A DNA stretch of 64,000 nucleotides from Betaproteobacteria bacterium (GTDB lineage Bacteria > Pseudomonadota > Gammaproteobacteria > Burkholderiales > SG8-39), in NCBI GenBank assembly GCA_016195915.1, contig JACPYS010000058.1:170877-234876 (forward strand), given 5' to 3'. Both the position numbers and the translations under genes were made by a program. The notes beneath the pieces were generated by a model that was not told the DNA's origin, made no database searches, and worked only from the letters and a program-made list of their open reading frames with translations. Shown piece after piece: positions 8,246-16,774 of the stretch. Positions within the stretch are counted from its first letter, which is position 1. Each line of letters begins with the position of its first letter.

Positions 8246-10135
8246 ATGCACGTCCTCTACGAGGAAGACGGCGAGATCAAGGTCGGCAGCGTGCTCGCGT
8301 CCGCGCCCGCGTCCTATCAGCTCGAGAGTCCGCACGGGAGGCGCACCAAGGTCAAGGCGTCGAATGTGGTTCTGAGCTTCGATGCGCCGGCACCCGCCGA
8401 ACTGCTGGTGCGCGCGCAGGAGTTCGCCGCCGGCCTCGACACGGACTTCCTGTGGCAGTGCTGCGGTCCTGCGGATTTCGGATTCGCTCAACTCGCGCGC
8501 GACTACGTAGGGCACGAGCCAACCGCTGTCCAGGCCGCAGGTGTGTTGCTCAAGCTTCACGCCGCGCCGATGTATTTCTATCGTCGTGGCAAGGGGCGCT
8601 TTCAGGCTGCAACCGAGCAAACACTCAAGCTTGCACTTGCCGGCCTTGAGAAGAAACGCCGGCAGCAGGAGCAAATTGGCGAGTGGGCGGAAGCGCTCGG
8701 CAGAGGAGAATTTCCGCCGGAATTGCGCGAGCGCCGAGCCGAGCTGCTGTATGCGCCCGATCGCAATCGGCCCGAAACCAAAGCACTCGAGGCAGCGTGC
8801 AGGGCATCCGGCCTCAGCGTCGCGCGCCTGCTAGAGCGCTGCGGTGAAATGGGCGATACCCAGGCGTATCACCTCGAGCGCTTCCTGTTCGAGTTTTTTC
8901 CGGCTGGAACGAGGTTTCCGCCGCACGCGCTGCCGGAAATCGGCAGGGAACTGGCCGTTGCTGCAGCCGAGGCGTATTCGATCGACGACGGCGGCACGAC
9001 CGAGATCGACGACGCGTTTTCTCTCTCGCCGCTCGATGCGGGCGGATGGCGCCTTGGCATCCACATCGCGGCACCCGCGCTCGGGTTTGCGCCCGGATCC
9101 GAGCTGGACACGATTGCGCGGGAGCGACTTTCCACGGTGTACTTCCCGGGCAGAAAGATCACCATGCTGCCCGAAGACGCGACTGCCGGACTTTCGCTCG
9201 ATGCCGGCACCGAGCGCCCGGTAGTGTCGATTTACTTCGACGTATCGCCGCAGGACTACGCTTTGCGCGAAGGGTTCTCCAAGCTCGAGCGCGTTCGCAT
9301 TGCGGCCAACTTGCGCCACGAGAATTACGCCGCGTTGAGCGACACGCTGCCGAAAGGACTGCGCGCAGGTTTGGCGCACGAGACCGAACTCGAAGTGCTC
9401 TGGCGCATCGCGCTTGCGCTGGAGAGGAAGCGCGGCAAGCCGAGCGTGCCGGCCGGCTCGACGGATTACACGTTTCGCGTCGAAAACGATCGCGTCAGCA
9501 TCGAACCCCGACTGCGCGGTGCGCCGCTCGATCAGCTCGTCTCGGAGTTGATGATCCTCGCGAACACGAGCTGGGGCGAGTTGCTGGCCGAACGCAACGT
9601 CGCTGCCATCTACCGCACCCAGGCAGGAGGCAAGGTGCGCATGTCGGTGCATCCGGAGCCGCACGAAGGGCTGGGCGTTGCATGCTACGCGTGGATGTCC
9701 TCGCCGCTCCGTCGTTACGTCGACCTCGTCAATCAATGGCAGCTCGTCGCGAGTCTCGCCGGTGACCGCCCTCCGTTCACGCGCAGCTCGGAGGCGCTGC
9801 TATCGGCGCTACGCGCCTTCGAGGTAGTGTACGCGCGCTACGACGAGTTCCAGCGCCAGATGGAGCAGTACTGGTGCCTGCGCTGGCTGCTTCAGGAGCA
9901 ACTCAAAGGCGTGGATGGAAGCGTCCTGCGAGAGAACCTGATACGCGTCGATCGCCTCCCGCTTACCGTTCGCGTACCCTCGCTGCCCGATCTGTCCGCG
10001 GGCACGCGCGTGCGGCTCGAGGTCAGCGCGATCGATCTGCTCGAGCGCGGGCTCGCGCTCACCTACCGCGAGACGCTTGATGCCGCCCCTCTGCCGCCGG
10101 AAGCTGACGACACAGCACTGCGGGACCCTCCGTAA
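8246..10135 (+). CDS. RNase II/R-type RNB-domain exoribonuclease
   Basis: Predicted 3'-5' exoribonuclease of 629 residues. The RNB catalytic signature IDDGGTTEIDDAFSL, with clustered metal-binding Asp residues, lies near residues 250-262. The later FPGRKITMLPE and SSPLRRYVDLVNQWQL blocks are typical of RNase II/R. A short C-terminal S1-like region (VRLEVSAIDLLERGLAL) follows. The N-terminal part lacks the usual pair of cold-shock domains, so it belongs to the shorter betaproteobacterial RNB group, not classical RNase R. ATG 8246 (MHVLYEEDGE) is preferred over an in-frame TTG at 8237. Confidence 0.92.
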   Translation: MHVLYEEDGEIKVGSVLASAPASYQLESPHGRRTKVKASNVVLSFDAPAPAELLVRAQEFAAGLDTDFLWQCCGPADFGFAQLARDYVGHEPTAVQAAGVLLKLHAAPMYFYRRGKGRFQAATEQTLKLALAGLEKKRRQQEQIGEWAEALGRGEFPPELRERRAELLYAPDRNRPETKALEAACRASGLSVARLLERCGEMGDTQAYHLERFLFEFFPAGTRFPPHALPEIGRELAVAAAEAYSIDDGGTTEIDDAFSLSPLDAGGWRLGIHIAAPALGFAPGSELDTIARERLSTVYFPGRKITMLPEDATAGLSLDAGTERPVVSIYFDVSPQDYALREGFSKLERVRIAANLRHENYAALSDTLPKGLRAGLAHETELEVLWRIALALERKRGKPSVPAGSTDYTFRVENDRVSIEPRLRGAPLDQLVSELMILANTSWGELLAERNVAAIYRTQAGGKVRMSVHPEPHEGLGVACYAWMSSPLRRYVDLVNQWQLVASLAGDRPPFTRSSEALLSALRAFEVVYARYDEFQRQMEQYWCLRWLLQEQLKGVDGSVLRENLIRVDRLPLTVRVPSLPDLSAGTRVRLEVSAIDLLERGLALTYRETLDAAPLPPEADDTALRDPP

Positions 10136-10141
10136 TGCGCC

Positions 10142-10147
10142 TACAAT
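10142..10147 (+). promoter_or_regulatory. Possible -10 element for the TonB-like gene
   Basis: TACAAT lies 30 bases upstream of the TTG start at 10178, just after the RNB nuclease stop. No clear -35 is visible. Confidence 0.35.
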
Positions 10148-10177
10148 TATCAACTTTCTGAGTGAGCGGGAGCAATA

Positions 10178-11086
10178 TTGCAGGCAGCGGGAATACTGAC
10201 ATTGCCGCAAGTGGGCAGGCGGTGGGCAAGGATGAACCGCCAGTCCCGCGTGCTCACCGTCTCCGTCGGTCTTTCGATCCTGTTGCACGCGCTTGCACTG
10301 TCGGTCCATTTCCGCTTCCCCGACGCGCTTGGTTTGAAGGCGAACTCGCAGCCGCTCGAAGTCTTCATCGTCAATGCGAAGACGAAGCAAAAACCATCCA
10401 GGCGGGAAGCGCTGGCGCAGGCCAACCTCGACGGGGGCGGCAACGTCGACGAACAGCGGCGCGCGAAGACGCCGCTGCCTGCCACACAGCCCGCCGACGC
10501 GGGAGCCGATCTCGCGCAGGCCAAGCGGCGCCAGCAGGAACTTGAGACACAACAGCAACGGCTGCTTGCACAGGCCCGCGAGTCGTCCAGCCGAGTGCAG
10601 GCGGACGCCCAGCAGGCACCGACCGAAACGCCGCAGCCACAGGCGTCCGGGCGCGACCTGGCCGACCTGTCGCTTGCGGCGATGCGCCTGCAGGCGCAAC
10701 TCGACAAACGCCTCGAGGAATATCAGAAGCGGCCGCGCAAGAATTTCATCGGCGCGCGCGCGACCGAGTACCGCTTCGCGCAATATGAGGAAGACTGGCG
10801 CGCCAAGGTCGAGCGCGTCGGCACGCTCAATTTTCCGGCCGAGGCGCGCGGCAAACTCTACGGCAATCTCCGCCTGAGTGTCTCGATCCGGGCCGACGGA
10901 AGCGTGGACGCGATCGATTTGGAGCGCTCCTCCGGGCTCAAGGTGCTCGATCAGGCGGCGTTTCGCATCGTACGCATGGCTTCGCCCTATGCCGCCTTCC
11001 CGGACGATATCCGGCGCGATACCGACATCCTGGTGATAACGCGCACCTGGTTTTTCGGGCCTGGCGACAAGATCTGGACCGAATGA
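10178..11086 (+). CDS. TonB-family energy-transducer-like protein
   Basis: A 302-residue inner-membrane protein with one N-terminal membrane span (about residues 25-45). A Gln/Arg/Ala-rich, probably coiled-coil periplasmic region follows (about 75-190). The C-terminal TonB-like domain (about 200-295) contains the YGNLRLSVSIRADGSVDAIDLERSSG block. TonB proteins normally pass proton-motive force from ExbB/ExbD to outer-membrane receptors. No exbB, exbD or receptor is nearby, so the role is uncertain. The TTG start at 10178 has GGGAG five bases upstream; an ATG at 10232 lacks a spaced ribosome site. Confidence 0.82.
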   Translation: MQAAGILTLPQVGRRWARMNRQSRVLTVSVGLSILLHALALSVHFRFPDALGLKANSQPLEVFIVNAKTKQKPSRREALAQANLDGGGNVDEQRRAKTPLPATQPADAGADLAQAKRRQQELETQQQRLLAQARESSSRVQADAQQAPTETPQPQASGRDLADLSLAAMRLQAQLDKRLEEYQKRPRKNFIGARATEYRFAQYEEDWRAKVERVGTLNFPAEARGKLYGNLRLSVSIRADGSVDAIDLERSSGLKVLDQAAFRIVRMASPYAAFPDDIRRDTDILVITRTWFFGPGDKIWTE

Positions 11087-11090
11087 CAGG

Positions 11091-11150
11091 AACAGGGGGA
11101 GGCGAGGAACAGGGGGAGACTCATGTCGTCTCCCCCCGTACCCCCCGCTA
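11091..11150. repeat. Dispersed palindromic repeat, copy A
   Basis: AACAGGGGGAG occurs twice, 17 bases apart (11091 and 11108). A perfect 9-bp inverted repeat follows (11112-11120 with 11128-11136, 7-base loop), then C-rich sequence. Related copies lie at 23916, 35221 and 53015. No T-tract follows, so it does not read as an intrinsic terminator. Confidence 0.6.
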
Positions 11151-11232
11151 CACGATGATAGGAACGGTGTCGTCTCGTCCGACTCCCCCGTTACATGCTC
11201 AAAGGAAGACGGTGGATTGCCGGTGAATCAGG

Positions 11233-12033
11233 ATGGTTGATCGTTACGCAGTCATTGGAAATCCGGTGGCTCACTCGAAGTCGCCGTGGATCCATGCACA
11301 GTTCGCGCGGCAGACCGGACAGGCGATCGAATACGGCGTGATCCTCGCCCCGATTGGCGGGTTTTCGCGCGCCGTGGCCGAATTCCGTGCGGCGGGGGGG
11401 CTTGGGGCGAACATCACGCTGCCATTCAAGCAGGAAGCATTTCGCCTTGCCTCGCGCACGAGCGAGCGGGCACGAGCAGCGCAGGCGGCGAATACGCTGG
11501 TGCTCGACGGCGACGCGCTTTTCGGCGACAACACCGACGGCGCGGGGCTGATCGGAGATCTGCGGCGCAATCTCGGTTTCGACCTGGCGGGCAAGCGCGT
11601 GTTGCTAATGGGCTCGGGCGGTGCGGCACAGGGCGTCGTGTCTCCGCTGCTGGAATCGCGGCCCGCGCGCCTGGCGATCGCGAACCGGACTGCGCAAAGG
11701 GCGCTCGTGCTCGCGCAGCGATTTGCGCCCGCCGCAGGAGGGGGGTATGCCGAGTTCGCAGGAGAACAGTTCGACCTCGTGATCAATGCGACCTCGGCCG
11801 GCTTGAGCGAAGAACTTCCGGCCGTGGCAAAAGCGATCTTCGCCCGTGGCGCCCTCGCCTACGACATGGTCTATGGCCGCGACACGCCGTTTCTTCGCCT
11901 CGCGCGTGAAGCGGGCGCAGCCGCGTCTGACGGACTCGGCATGCTGGTCGAACAGGCTGCCGAGTCGTTTCTGCTGTGGCGCGGCGTGCGTCCGGACACT
12001 GCGCCGGTTCTCGCTGCCTTGCGCGGCGCCTGA
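11233..12033 (+). CDS. aroE: Shikimate 5-dehydrogenase
   Basis: NADPH-dependent reduction of 3-dehydroshikimate to shikimate. The 266-residue product has the substrate loop NPVAHSKSPWIHAQFA at residues 8-23, NITLPFK with the catalytic Lys near residue 65, DNTDGAGL near 100, and the cofactor loop GSGGAAQG near 130. It is followed 17 bases later by the likely mtgA start. With aroQ earlier in the window, two shikimate-pathway enzymes are close but not in one operon. The ribosome site before ATG 11233 is weak. Confidence 0.97.
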   Translation: MVDRYAVIGNPVAHSKSPWIHAQFARQTGQAIEYGVILAPIGGFSRAVAEFRAAGGLGANITLPFKQEAFRLASRTSERARAAQAANTLVLDGDALFGDNTDGAGLIGDLRRNLGFDLAGKRVLLMGSGGAAQGVVSPLLESRPARLAIANRTAQRALVLAQRFAPAAGGGYAEFAGEQFDLVINATSAGLSEELPAVAKAIFARGALAYDMVYGRDTPFLRLAREAGAAASDGLGMLVEQAAESFLLWRGVRPDTAPVLAALRGA

Positions 12034-12050
12034 GTCTCACGCCAACGCCG

Positions 12051-12758
12051 GTGCGCCGAGCACTGCGTGTGTTCTGGAATATTTTCTTCGGCACGCTTGG
12101 TTTGTTTGTCGCCGCTGTGCTGCTCGTGCAAGGATGGTTTTTCGCGCAGGTATGGTGGTGGGTGGGCCACGACCCTTCCACCACCGCGTTCATGCGGACG
12201 CGGATCGGGGAGTTGCGCGACAAGGACCCAAAGGCAAACATCCGCCAGACGTGGATCGGGTACGGCCGCATCTCCGTGCACCTGAAGCGTGCCGTAGTTG
12301 CTGCGGAGGACGCGAAGTTCGTGGATCACGAAGGGTTCGACTGGGAGGGGATCCAGAAGGCGCTGGAAAAGAATGAAAAGAAAGGCAAGGTGGTCGCGGG
12401 CGGCTCGACTATCAGCCAGCAGCTCGCGAAGAACCTGTTTCTCTCCGGCAGCCGCTCCTGGCTGAGAAAGGGCCAGGAAGCGGCCATCACCTGGATGCTC
12501 GAGTCGGCGATGGACAAGCGCCGCATCCTGGAGATCTACCTCAACGTAGCGGAATGGGGCGTCGGTGTGTTCGGGGCAGAAGCTGCCGCGCGCCATTACT
12601 TTGGCGTCTCGGCGGCTGCGCTGAGCGCCGAACAATCCGCCTGGCTCGCGGCCATCCTGCCCGCCCCGCAGCGCTACGATCGCAATCGGGGCGTGCCCTG
12701 GATTGCGAAAAAAGCCGAGATACTGTTTTCCCGCATGCCGGGCGCGCAGATTCCCTGA
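12051..12758 (+). CDS. mtgA: Monofunctional biosynthetic peptidoglycan transglycosylase
   Basis: Inner-membrane GT51 enzyme that polymerises glycan strands from lipid II. The product is 235 residues, with an N-terminal membrane span at about residues 8-28. All GT51 blocks are present: EDAKFVDHEGFDWEGI (catalytic Glu), GGSTISQQLAKNLF, and KRRILEIYLNVAEWG. GTG 12051 is chosen because it falls just after the aroE stop. A GTG at 11976 would overlap aroE by 58 bases and add an unlikely N-terminus. Confidence 0.95.
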   Translation: MRRALRVFWNIFFGTLGLFVAAVLLVQGWFFAQVWWWVGHDPSTTAFMRTRIGELRDKDPKANIRQTWIGYGRISVHLKRAVVAAEDAKFVDHEGFDWEGIQKALEKNEKKGKVVAGGSTISQQLAKNLFLSGSRSWLRKGQEAAITWMLESAMDKRRILEIYLNVAEWGVGVFGAEAAARHYFGVSAAALSAEQSAWLAAILPAPQRYDRNRGVPWIAKKAEILFSRMPGAQIP

Positions 12759-12766
12759 GCATTCTC

Positions 12767-12772
12767 TAGAAT
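12767..12772 (+). promoter_or_regulatory. Possible -10 element just before mgtE
   Basis: TAGAAT ends only 10 bases before the mgtE ATG (12783). If used, the transcript would be nearly leaderless. No -35 match is seen. Confidence 0.35.
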
Positions 12773-12782
12773 CCGCCCCGTC

Positions 12783-14225
12783 ATGGAAGAACTTGCGAAC
12801 CGGCTGGAAATCGAAGACTTGCAGGAGAATCTGGCAGCCGTGCAGTCACTGCTTGCGCGCCACAAGCAGGTCGAGGGACTGGTTGAGCGCCAGGAGTCGC
12901 CGCGCCGCGAGCTCGTCGAACAGCTGGTGCAGAAGCTTCACCTGGTGGAGCTGCGCGCGCGGCTTGACAAGCTGCATCCTGCCGACATCGCTTATGTGCT
13001 CGAAGCCTTGCCGCTGGACGAGCGGCTGCTGGTGTGGGACCTGGTCAAGGCCGAGCGCGAGGGCGATATTCTGCTGGAAGTCTCGGATGCCGTGCGCGAG
13101 GCGCTCATCGCCAGCATGGATTCCGATGAGCTGGTCGCCGCGGCCGAGACCCTCGAGACCGACGAGCTCGCGGACCTCGCCGCTGATCTGCCGAAGGAAG
13201 TCCTTGCGGACGTCGTGCAGTCGCTCACGGCGGAGGAGCGCACACAGCTGCGCGCAGCCATGTCGTTCAAGGAAGGCAGCGTGGGAGCGCTGATGGATTT
13301 CGACATGGTGACGGTGCGCGACGATGTGACCCTGGAAGCCGTCACCCGCTATCTGCGTCGAATGGACGAACTGCCCGACCACTCTGACCAGCTGTTCGTC
13401 GTCGACCGCGCGCGAAAACTGCTCGGCACGCTTTCGCTGGCACGGCTGATCGTGTCGGATCTCGACCTCGATGTGTCGCGCGTAATGGTGCCCGAAGCCG
13501 TGAAGTTGCATCCGGAGGACAGCGCCCAGGACGCGGCGAGCGCATTCGAGCGCTACGACCTGGTATCGGCGCCCGTGGTGGACGCCTTCGGCACGCTCGT
13601 GGGCCGGCTCACCGTGAATGCGGTGGTGGACCACATCCGGGAAACAAGTTCCGAGACACAGCTGGCTGAGGCGGGCTTGTCGGAGGAAGAGGACATATTC
13701 GCGCCCGTGTGGAACAGCTTCAAGAACCGCTGGGCGTGGCTGGCGATCAACCTTGTGACCGCGTTCATCGCTTCGCGCGTGATCGGTGCATTCGAGGGTT
13801 CGATCGAGAAACTGGTCGCCTTGGCGGCGTTGATGCCCATCGTCGCCGGGATCGGAGGCAATTCGGGCAACCAGACCATCACCATGATCGTGCGGGCGAT
13901 CGCGCTCGGACAGATTCAGGGGCGGTACTGGAAGAAGCTCTTGTCCAAGGAAATCGGCGTGGCGTTGTTGAACGGCCTGGTGTGGGGCGGCTTGCTCGGG
14001 GTGATTGCGTTCGTGCTTTACGACAGCGCCTCGCTCGGCGCGGTAATGACCCTTGCGATGACGCTCAATCTATTGCTTGCCGCAACCATGGGGGTGGCCG
14101 TTCCCTATGCACAGGCGCGGTTCGGTAAGGATCCGGCAGTCGGGTCGAGCGTGATCATCACCGCGTTCACCGATTCGGGCGGATTTTTCATCTTCCTGGG
14201 CCTGGCGACGCTGTTCCTGGTCTAG
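12783..14225 (+). CDS. mgtE: MgtE-type magnesium transporter
   Basis: A 480-residue Mg2+ channel/transporter. It has the N-terminal MgtE superhelical domain (residues about 35-140), two CBS domains (about 145-270) that sense cytosolic Mg2+, and a C-terminal membrane domain with about five spans. The pore signature PIVAGIGGNSGNQTITMIVRAIALGQI lies near residue 350. The acidic Asp/Glu-rich N-domain agrees with Mg2+-dependent gating. It begins 24 bases after mtgA with its own possible -10. It is the last core gene before the accessory stretch. Confidence 0.96.
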   Translation: MEELANRLEIEDLQENLAAVQSLLARHKQVEGLVERQESPRRELVEQLVQKLHLVELRARLDKLHPADIAYVLEALPLDERLLVWDLVKAEREGDILLEVSDAVREALIASMDSDELVAAAETLETDELADLAADLPKEVLADVVQSLTAEERTQLRAAMSFKEGSVGALMDFDMVTVRDDVTLEAVTRYLRRMDELPDHSDQLFVVDRARKLLGTLSLARLIVSDLDLDVSRVMVPEAVKLHPEDSAQDAASAFERYDLVSAPVVDAFGTLVGRLTVNAVVDHIRETSSETQLAEAGLSEEEDIFAPVWNSFKNRWAWLAINLVTAFIASRVIGAFEGSIEKLVALAALMPIVAGIGGNSGNQTITMIVRAIALGQIQGRYWKKLLSKEIGVALLNGLVWGGLLGVIAFVLYDSASLGAVMTLAMTLNLLLAATMGVAVPYAQARFGKDPAVGSSVIITAFTDSGGFFIFLGLATLFLV

Positions 14226-14347
14226 GCAGCCTGTCGTACGGCAACGTGTTGAGGCGAGCGGGAGCATCGCATGTCAGTCGTACACCCGCCGCGCCACAGC
14301 GGGAACATGTCTAGTGAGTAAGGTCATGGCATCAGGAAAACGTGAAA

Positions 14348-14400
14348 AATGTCGCAGCGGAGAGGCCTTCAGCGATTTTTCTTTTAGTATCTGTGACATT
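14348..14400 (+). promoter_or_regulatory. Imperfect inverted repeat in the leader of the exported-protein/cytochrome cluster
   Basis: AATGTCGCAG (14348-14357) and CTGTGACATT (14391-14400) form a 10-bp inverted repeat with one G-T position, which could pair as G-U in RNA. They enclose a T-rich loop containing TAGTAT (14385-14390), a possible -10. The surrounding 14338-14500 stretch is visibly AT-richer than its neighbours. It could be an operator pair or an RNA leader structure; no known riboswitch class is recognised. Confidence 0.35.
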
Positions 14401-14496
14401 CATCCTCCGTCCATCTTCATTTCGACGAGGAAAATCAGGGCCGTAGGGAACCGAAAGGGGTGGAGATACACCTAAGAGGAAACACAAGGAGTGTTT

Positions 14497-14901
14497 ATGC
14501 GTACTACGAACTTTAAGTCACTACTCGCCGGACTTGTAACTGTTGCTTCGGTCATGTCCATGGGAAGTGGGCCTATTGCCTACGCACAGGCTTCGGATTT
14601 CAATGCAGAGGAAATGCCGTCGACGACTGCGGCCAGGGATCCCTCGGTGTTGCAGCGTCACCTTGAAGCGCTGTCGCTCCAGGAGCGCGGAGACGAGCGG
14701 GCAGCGTTCTGTGCATTCCTCGAAGCCGGCGAAGCCGGATACGCACCGGCGCAGCGCCGGCTTGCCGAGATCTACAGCAAAGGCAACTCTGCGGTGCAGC
14801 GCGATTTCGCCGCGTCGACGCGCTGGTACCGGATGGCGCGCGAGCAGGGCGAGGCGATTCCGCGGCCCCATACCTACAGCGGCATCCCCGGCTTGAAGTA
14901 G
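14497..14901 (+). CDS. Exported Sel1-repeat-like protein
   Basis: A 134-residue protein with a signal peptide (basic MRTTNFK, hydrophobic core, likely cleavage after AYAQA near residue 29). One Sel1-like helical repeat (about residues 65-115) follows: AAFCAFLEAGEAGYAPAQRR continuing to YSKG and WYRMAREQGE. It ends with a short Pro/Gly-rich tail. Sel1 repeats mediate protein contacts, so a periplasmic adaptor role is inferred. ATG 14497 has AAGGAG five bases upstream, the best ribosome site in the area. It is the first gene of a run with the TPR-like protein and cytochrome. Confidence 0.78.
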   Translation: MRTTNFKSLLAGLVTVASVMSMGSGPIAYAQASDFNAEEMPSTTAARDPSVLQRHLEALSLQERGDERAAFCAFLEAGEAGYAPAQRRLAEIYSKGNSAVQRDFAASTRWYRMAREQGEAIPRPHTYSGIPGLK

Positions 14902-14945
14902 GGTGACGGGTCTGAATGAAACTGCAAATGAAGGAGAGAGCAATC

Positions 14946-15602
14946 ATGTGCATTCTTCACCGGTTGGTATTGGCGGCCGTTTTGAGCCTGCCCGGAATCT
15001 CGCCTGCATGCATGAATGGGTCTGACGGGGACTGGGAGTCGGCGGCCGTCGCGGAGGCCGAGAAGCTCTTGGACGAAGGAAATTATGCCAAAGCCGTAGG
15101 GGTGCTGTTGAATGTCCCCGTGATCAAGAACGGATCGGCTGGAGACCCACCCAAGTTCAGGTTCGACGATCCGGACCTCGACGCGCGGGCGCTGCGGGTC
15201 GCCGCGGCCGCCGTGGTGCGCTCGAGCGGGACCATCTCGCGCGGGGCGTTTTCGCGCCTCTCGGTCAATGGCCACGTGCGCAGCGGGGAGCGCGATGACC
15301 AAATCGCCTGGGCAAAGGAGATCTTCGCCGGCGATTACAAGGTCAAGCTTGATGATCCGAGCGTTTCCAGCCTGTTTGCCGAGGCGCTGGCCGCGGAAGG
15401 CAGGCGCGTGGAGGCGCGCACGATCCTCGAGGATCTTGCGCAACGCGACTTGATCGCGGATTCCTATTCCTGGGCCACGTTGGCTGCGCTTCGCAATCGC
15501 GCCGGGGACGTCGCGGGACGCGATGCCGCATTCGCGAAATGCCGGGCTTCTGCGAAGAGGCTCATGTCGAGCCGCGTATGCGCAGGAGGCAGCATGCAGT
15601 GA
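14946..15602 (+). CDS. Exported TPR-like helical protein of unknown function
   Basis: A 218-residue protein with an N-terminal signal peptide; the segment ISPAC near residue 21 could be a weak lipobox. It contains helical pairs reminiscent of TPRs: AEKLLDEGNYAKAVGVLLN near residue 40, SSLFAEALAAEGRRVEARTI and DSYSWATLAALRNRAGDVAG near 140-190. No enzymatic motif is seen. ATG 14946 is chosen because AAGGAG lies nine bases upstream. Its stop overlaps the cytochrome start as GTGA, implying coupled translation and a shared task. Confidence 0.75.
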   Translation: MCILHRLVLAAVLSLPGISPACMNGSDGDWESAAVAEAEKLLDEGNYAKAVGVLLNVPVIKNGSAGDPPKFRFDDPDLDARALRVAAAAVVRSSGTISRGAFSRLSVNGHVRSGERDDQIAWAKEIFAGDYKVKLDDPSVSSLFAEALAAEGRRVEARTILEDLAQRDLIADSYSWATLAALRNRAGDVAGRDAAFAKCRASAKRLMSSRVCAGGSMQ

Positions 15603-16774
15603 TCGTCCGACCGGGAACTGCCGCCGCCGCATTGTTTCTGGTTATGGCGTCGGCAGCGAATTCCGCGGAGGATGGCGCTTCCCTGTTCGCCCGCTTCGAG
15701 TGCAACCGGTGTCATCGAATCGAACGCGCGCCGGACCCGCCGTTGGAAAAGCAGTGTCTTGGATGCCACGAGCGCATCCTCTCAGGCGCTTTCAACGCTC
15801 CCGCTGATCTGTTGAGCCACTGGCAGGGCCGTCTCACAAGCCTGACCGCGGTGCCCTCGCTGATCGGCACAAGTAAACGGTTCAAACGGTCCTGGTTGGC
15901 GGATTATTTGATGGATCCCGTGGATTTGCGACCCGCCCTGCCGGCAACAATGCCGCGTTTGCGACTGAAACGGGAGGACGCGGAGCGATTGGCGGAATTC
16001 CTTGCGCCGGCGGATACGCCGGACCCAGTGCCGGCTGGGAATCCAGCCAACGGGCGCAAAAGGTTCGAGACGTTGGGCTGCGGCGCATGTCATCGCTTTT
16101 CGGGCGCCGATGCCTCGTCAAGCGTACCGCCGCCAATGGCCGTCGACCCGGCCGCGCTGGCCCGCGGGATTGCGTTGGCACCCGATCTGCGTTACACGCG
16201 TGAGCGATTCCGTCGGGAAAGTCTGGCACTCTGGATACGCGATCCGGCGAGTTTCAAGGCGGACACGCCGATGCCCGCTTTGCCGATGAGTCCGATCGAC
16301 GCCGCCGACCTGGCGGCCTGGATTCTCACTTCACCCTTGGCTCAGGCACCGGCGGCGACGGTGCCCAAGCCCTTGCCGCTGCTGGAGCGCGAGATCCGCT
16401 GGCCTGAGGTGGAGGAGCGCGTTTTCAAGAAAATCTGCAGGCACTGCCACGCCGATGCCGCGTTTGCATTTGGCGACGGAGGCCCCGGGAACACCGGCGG
16501 TTTCGGTTTCCCGGCGCGCGGATTCAATCTGGCGACCTATCAGGGGATTTCTTCCGGCATCCGCGACCGGGATACCGGCAGGCGCATGAGTGTCTTCGCT
16601 CCTGGCCCAGATGGCACGACTCCGCTAATCGTCGCGGCGATGCTCGCCCGGCACGCGGAAATCGCGGGCCGGCCGGATTCCGCTGTACGGGGCATGCCGC
16701 TCGGCCTGCCACCCATCCCTCTGGAGGAAATCCAGAAGGTGGCCACTTGGATTTCCCTCGGGCGGCCCAGGTAA
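15599..16774 (+). CDS. Periplasmic four-haem c-type cytochrome
   Basis: A 391-residue protein with a signal peptide cleaved after about residue 23 (ASAANSA). Four CxxCH haem sites are seen: residues 35-39 (CNRCH), 53-57 (CLGCH), 161-165 (CGACH) and 280-284 (CRHCH). Candidate axial Met residues lie in ATMPRL (118), TPMPAL (225) and RGMPLG near the C-terminus, suggesting three cytochrome-c-like modules, the first carrying two closely spaced sites. A periplasmic electron-transfer role is inferred; donor and acceptor are unknown. GTG 15599 has AGGAGG nine bases upstream and overlaps the preceding stop. Confidence 0.85.
   Translation: MIVRPGTAAAALFLVMASAANSAEDGASLFARFECNRCHRIERAPDPPLEKQCLGCHERILSGAFNAPADLLSHWQGRLTSLTAVPSLIGTSKRFKRSWLADYLMDPVDLRPALPATMPRLRLKREDAERLAEFLAPADTPDPVPAGNPANGRKRFETLGCGACHRFSGADASSSVPPPMAVDPAALARGIALAPDLRYTRERFRRESLALWIRDPASFKADTPMPALPMSPIDAADLAAWILTSPLAQAPAATVPKPLPLLEREIRWPEVEERVFKKICRHCHADAAFAFGDGGPGNTGGFGFPARGFNLATYQGISSGIRDRDTGRRMSVFAPGPDGTTPLIVAAMLARHAEIAGRPDSAVRGMPLGLPPIPLEEIQKVATWISLGRPR

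Noticed and set aside
11112..11136. Hairpin after the TonB-like gene considered as terminator
   Set aside because: Followed by C-rich sequence, not T; it matches the dispersed repeat instead.
14326..14472. 48-codon open frame in the leader before the Sel1-like gene
   Set aside because: AAGG is too close to the ATG, the protein has no motif, and the inverted repeat lies inside it. A leader peptide cannot be excluded but is unsupported.
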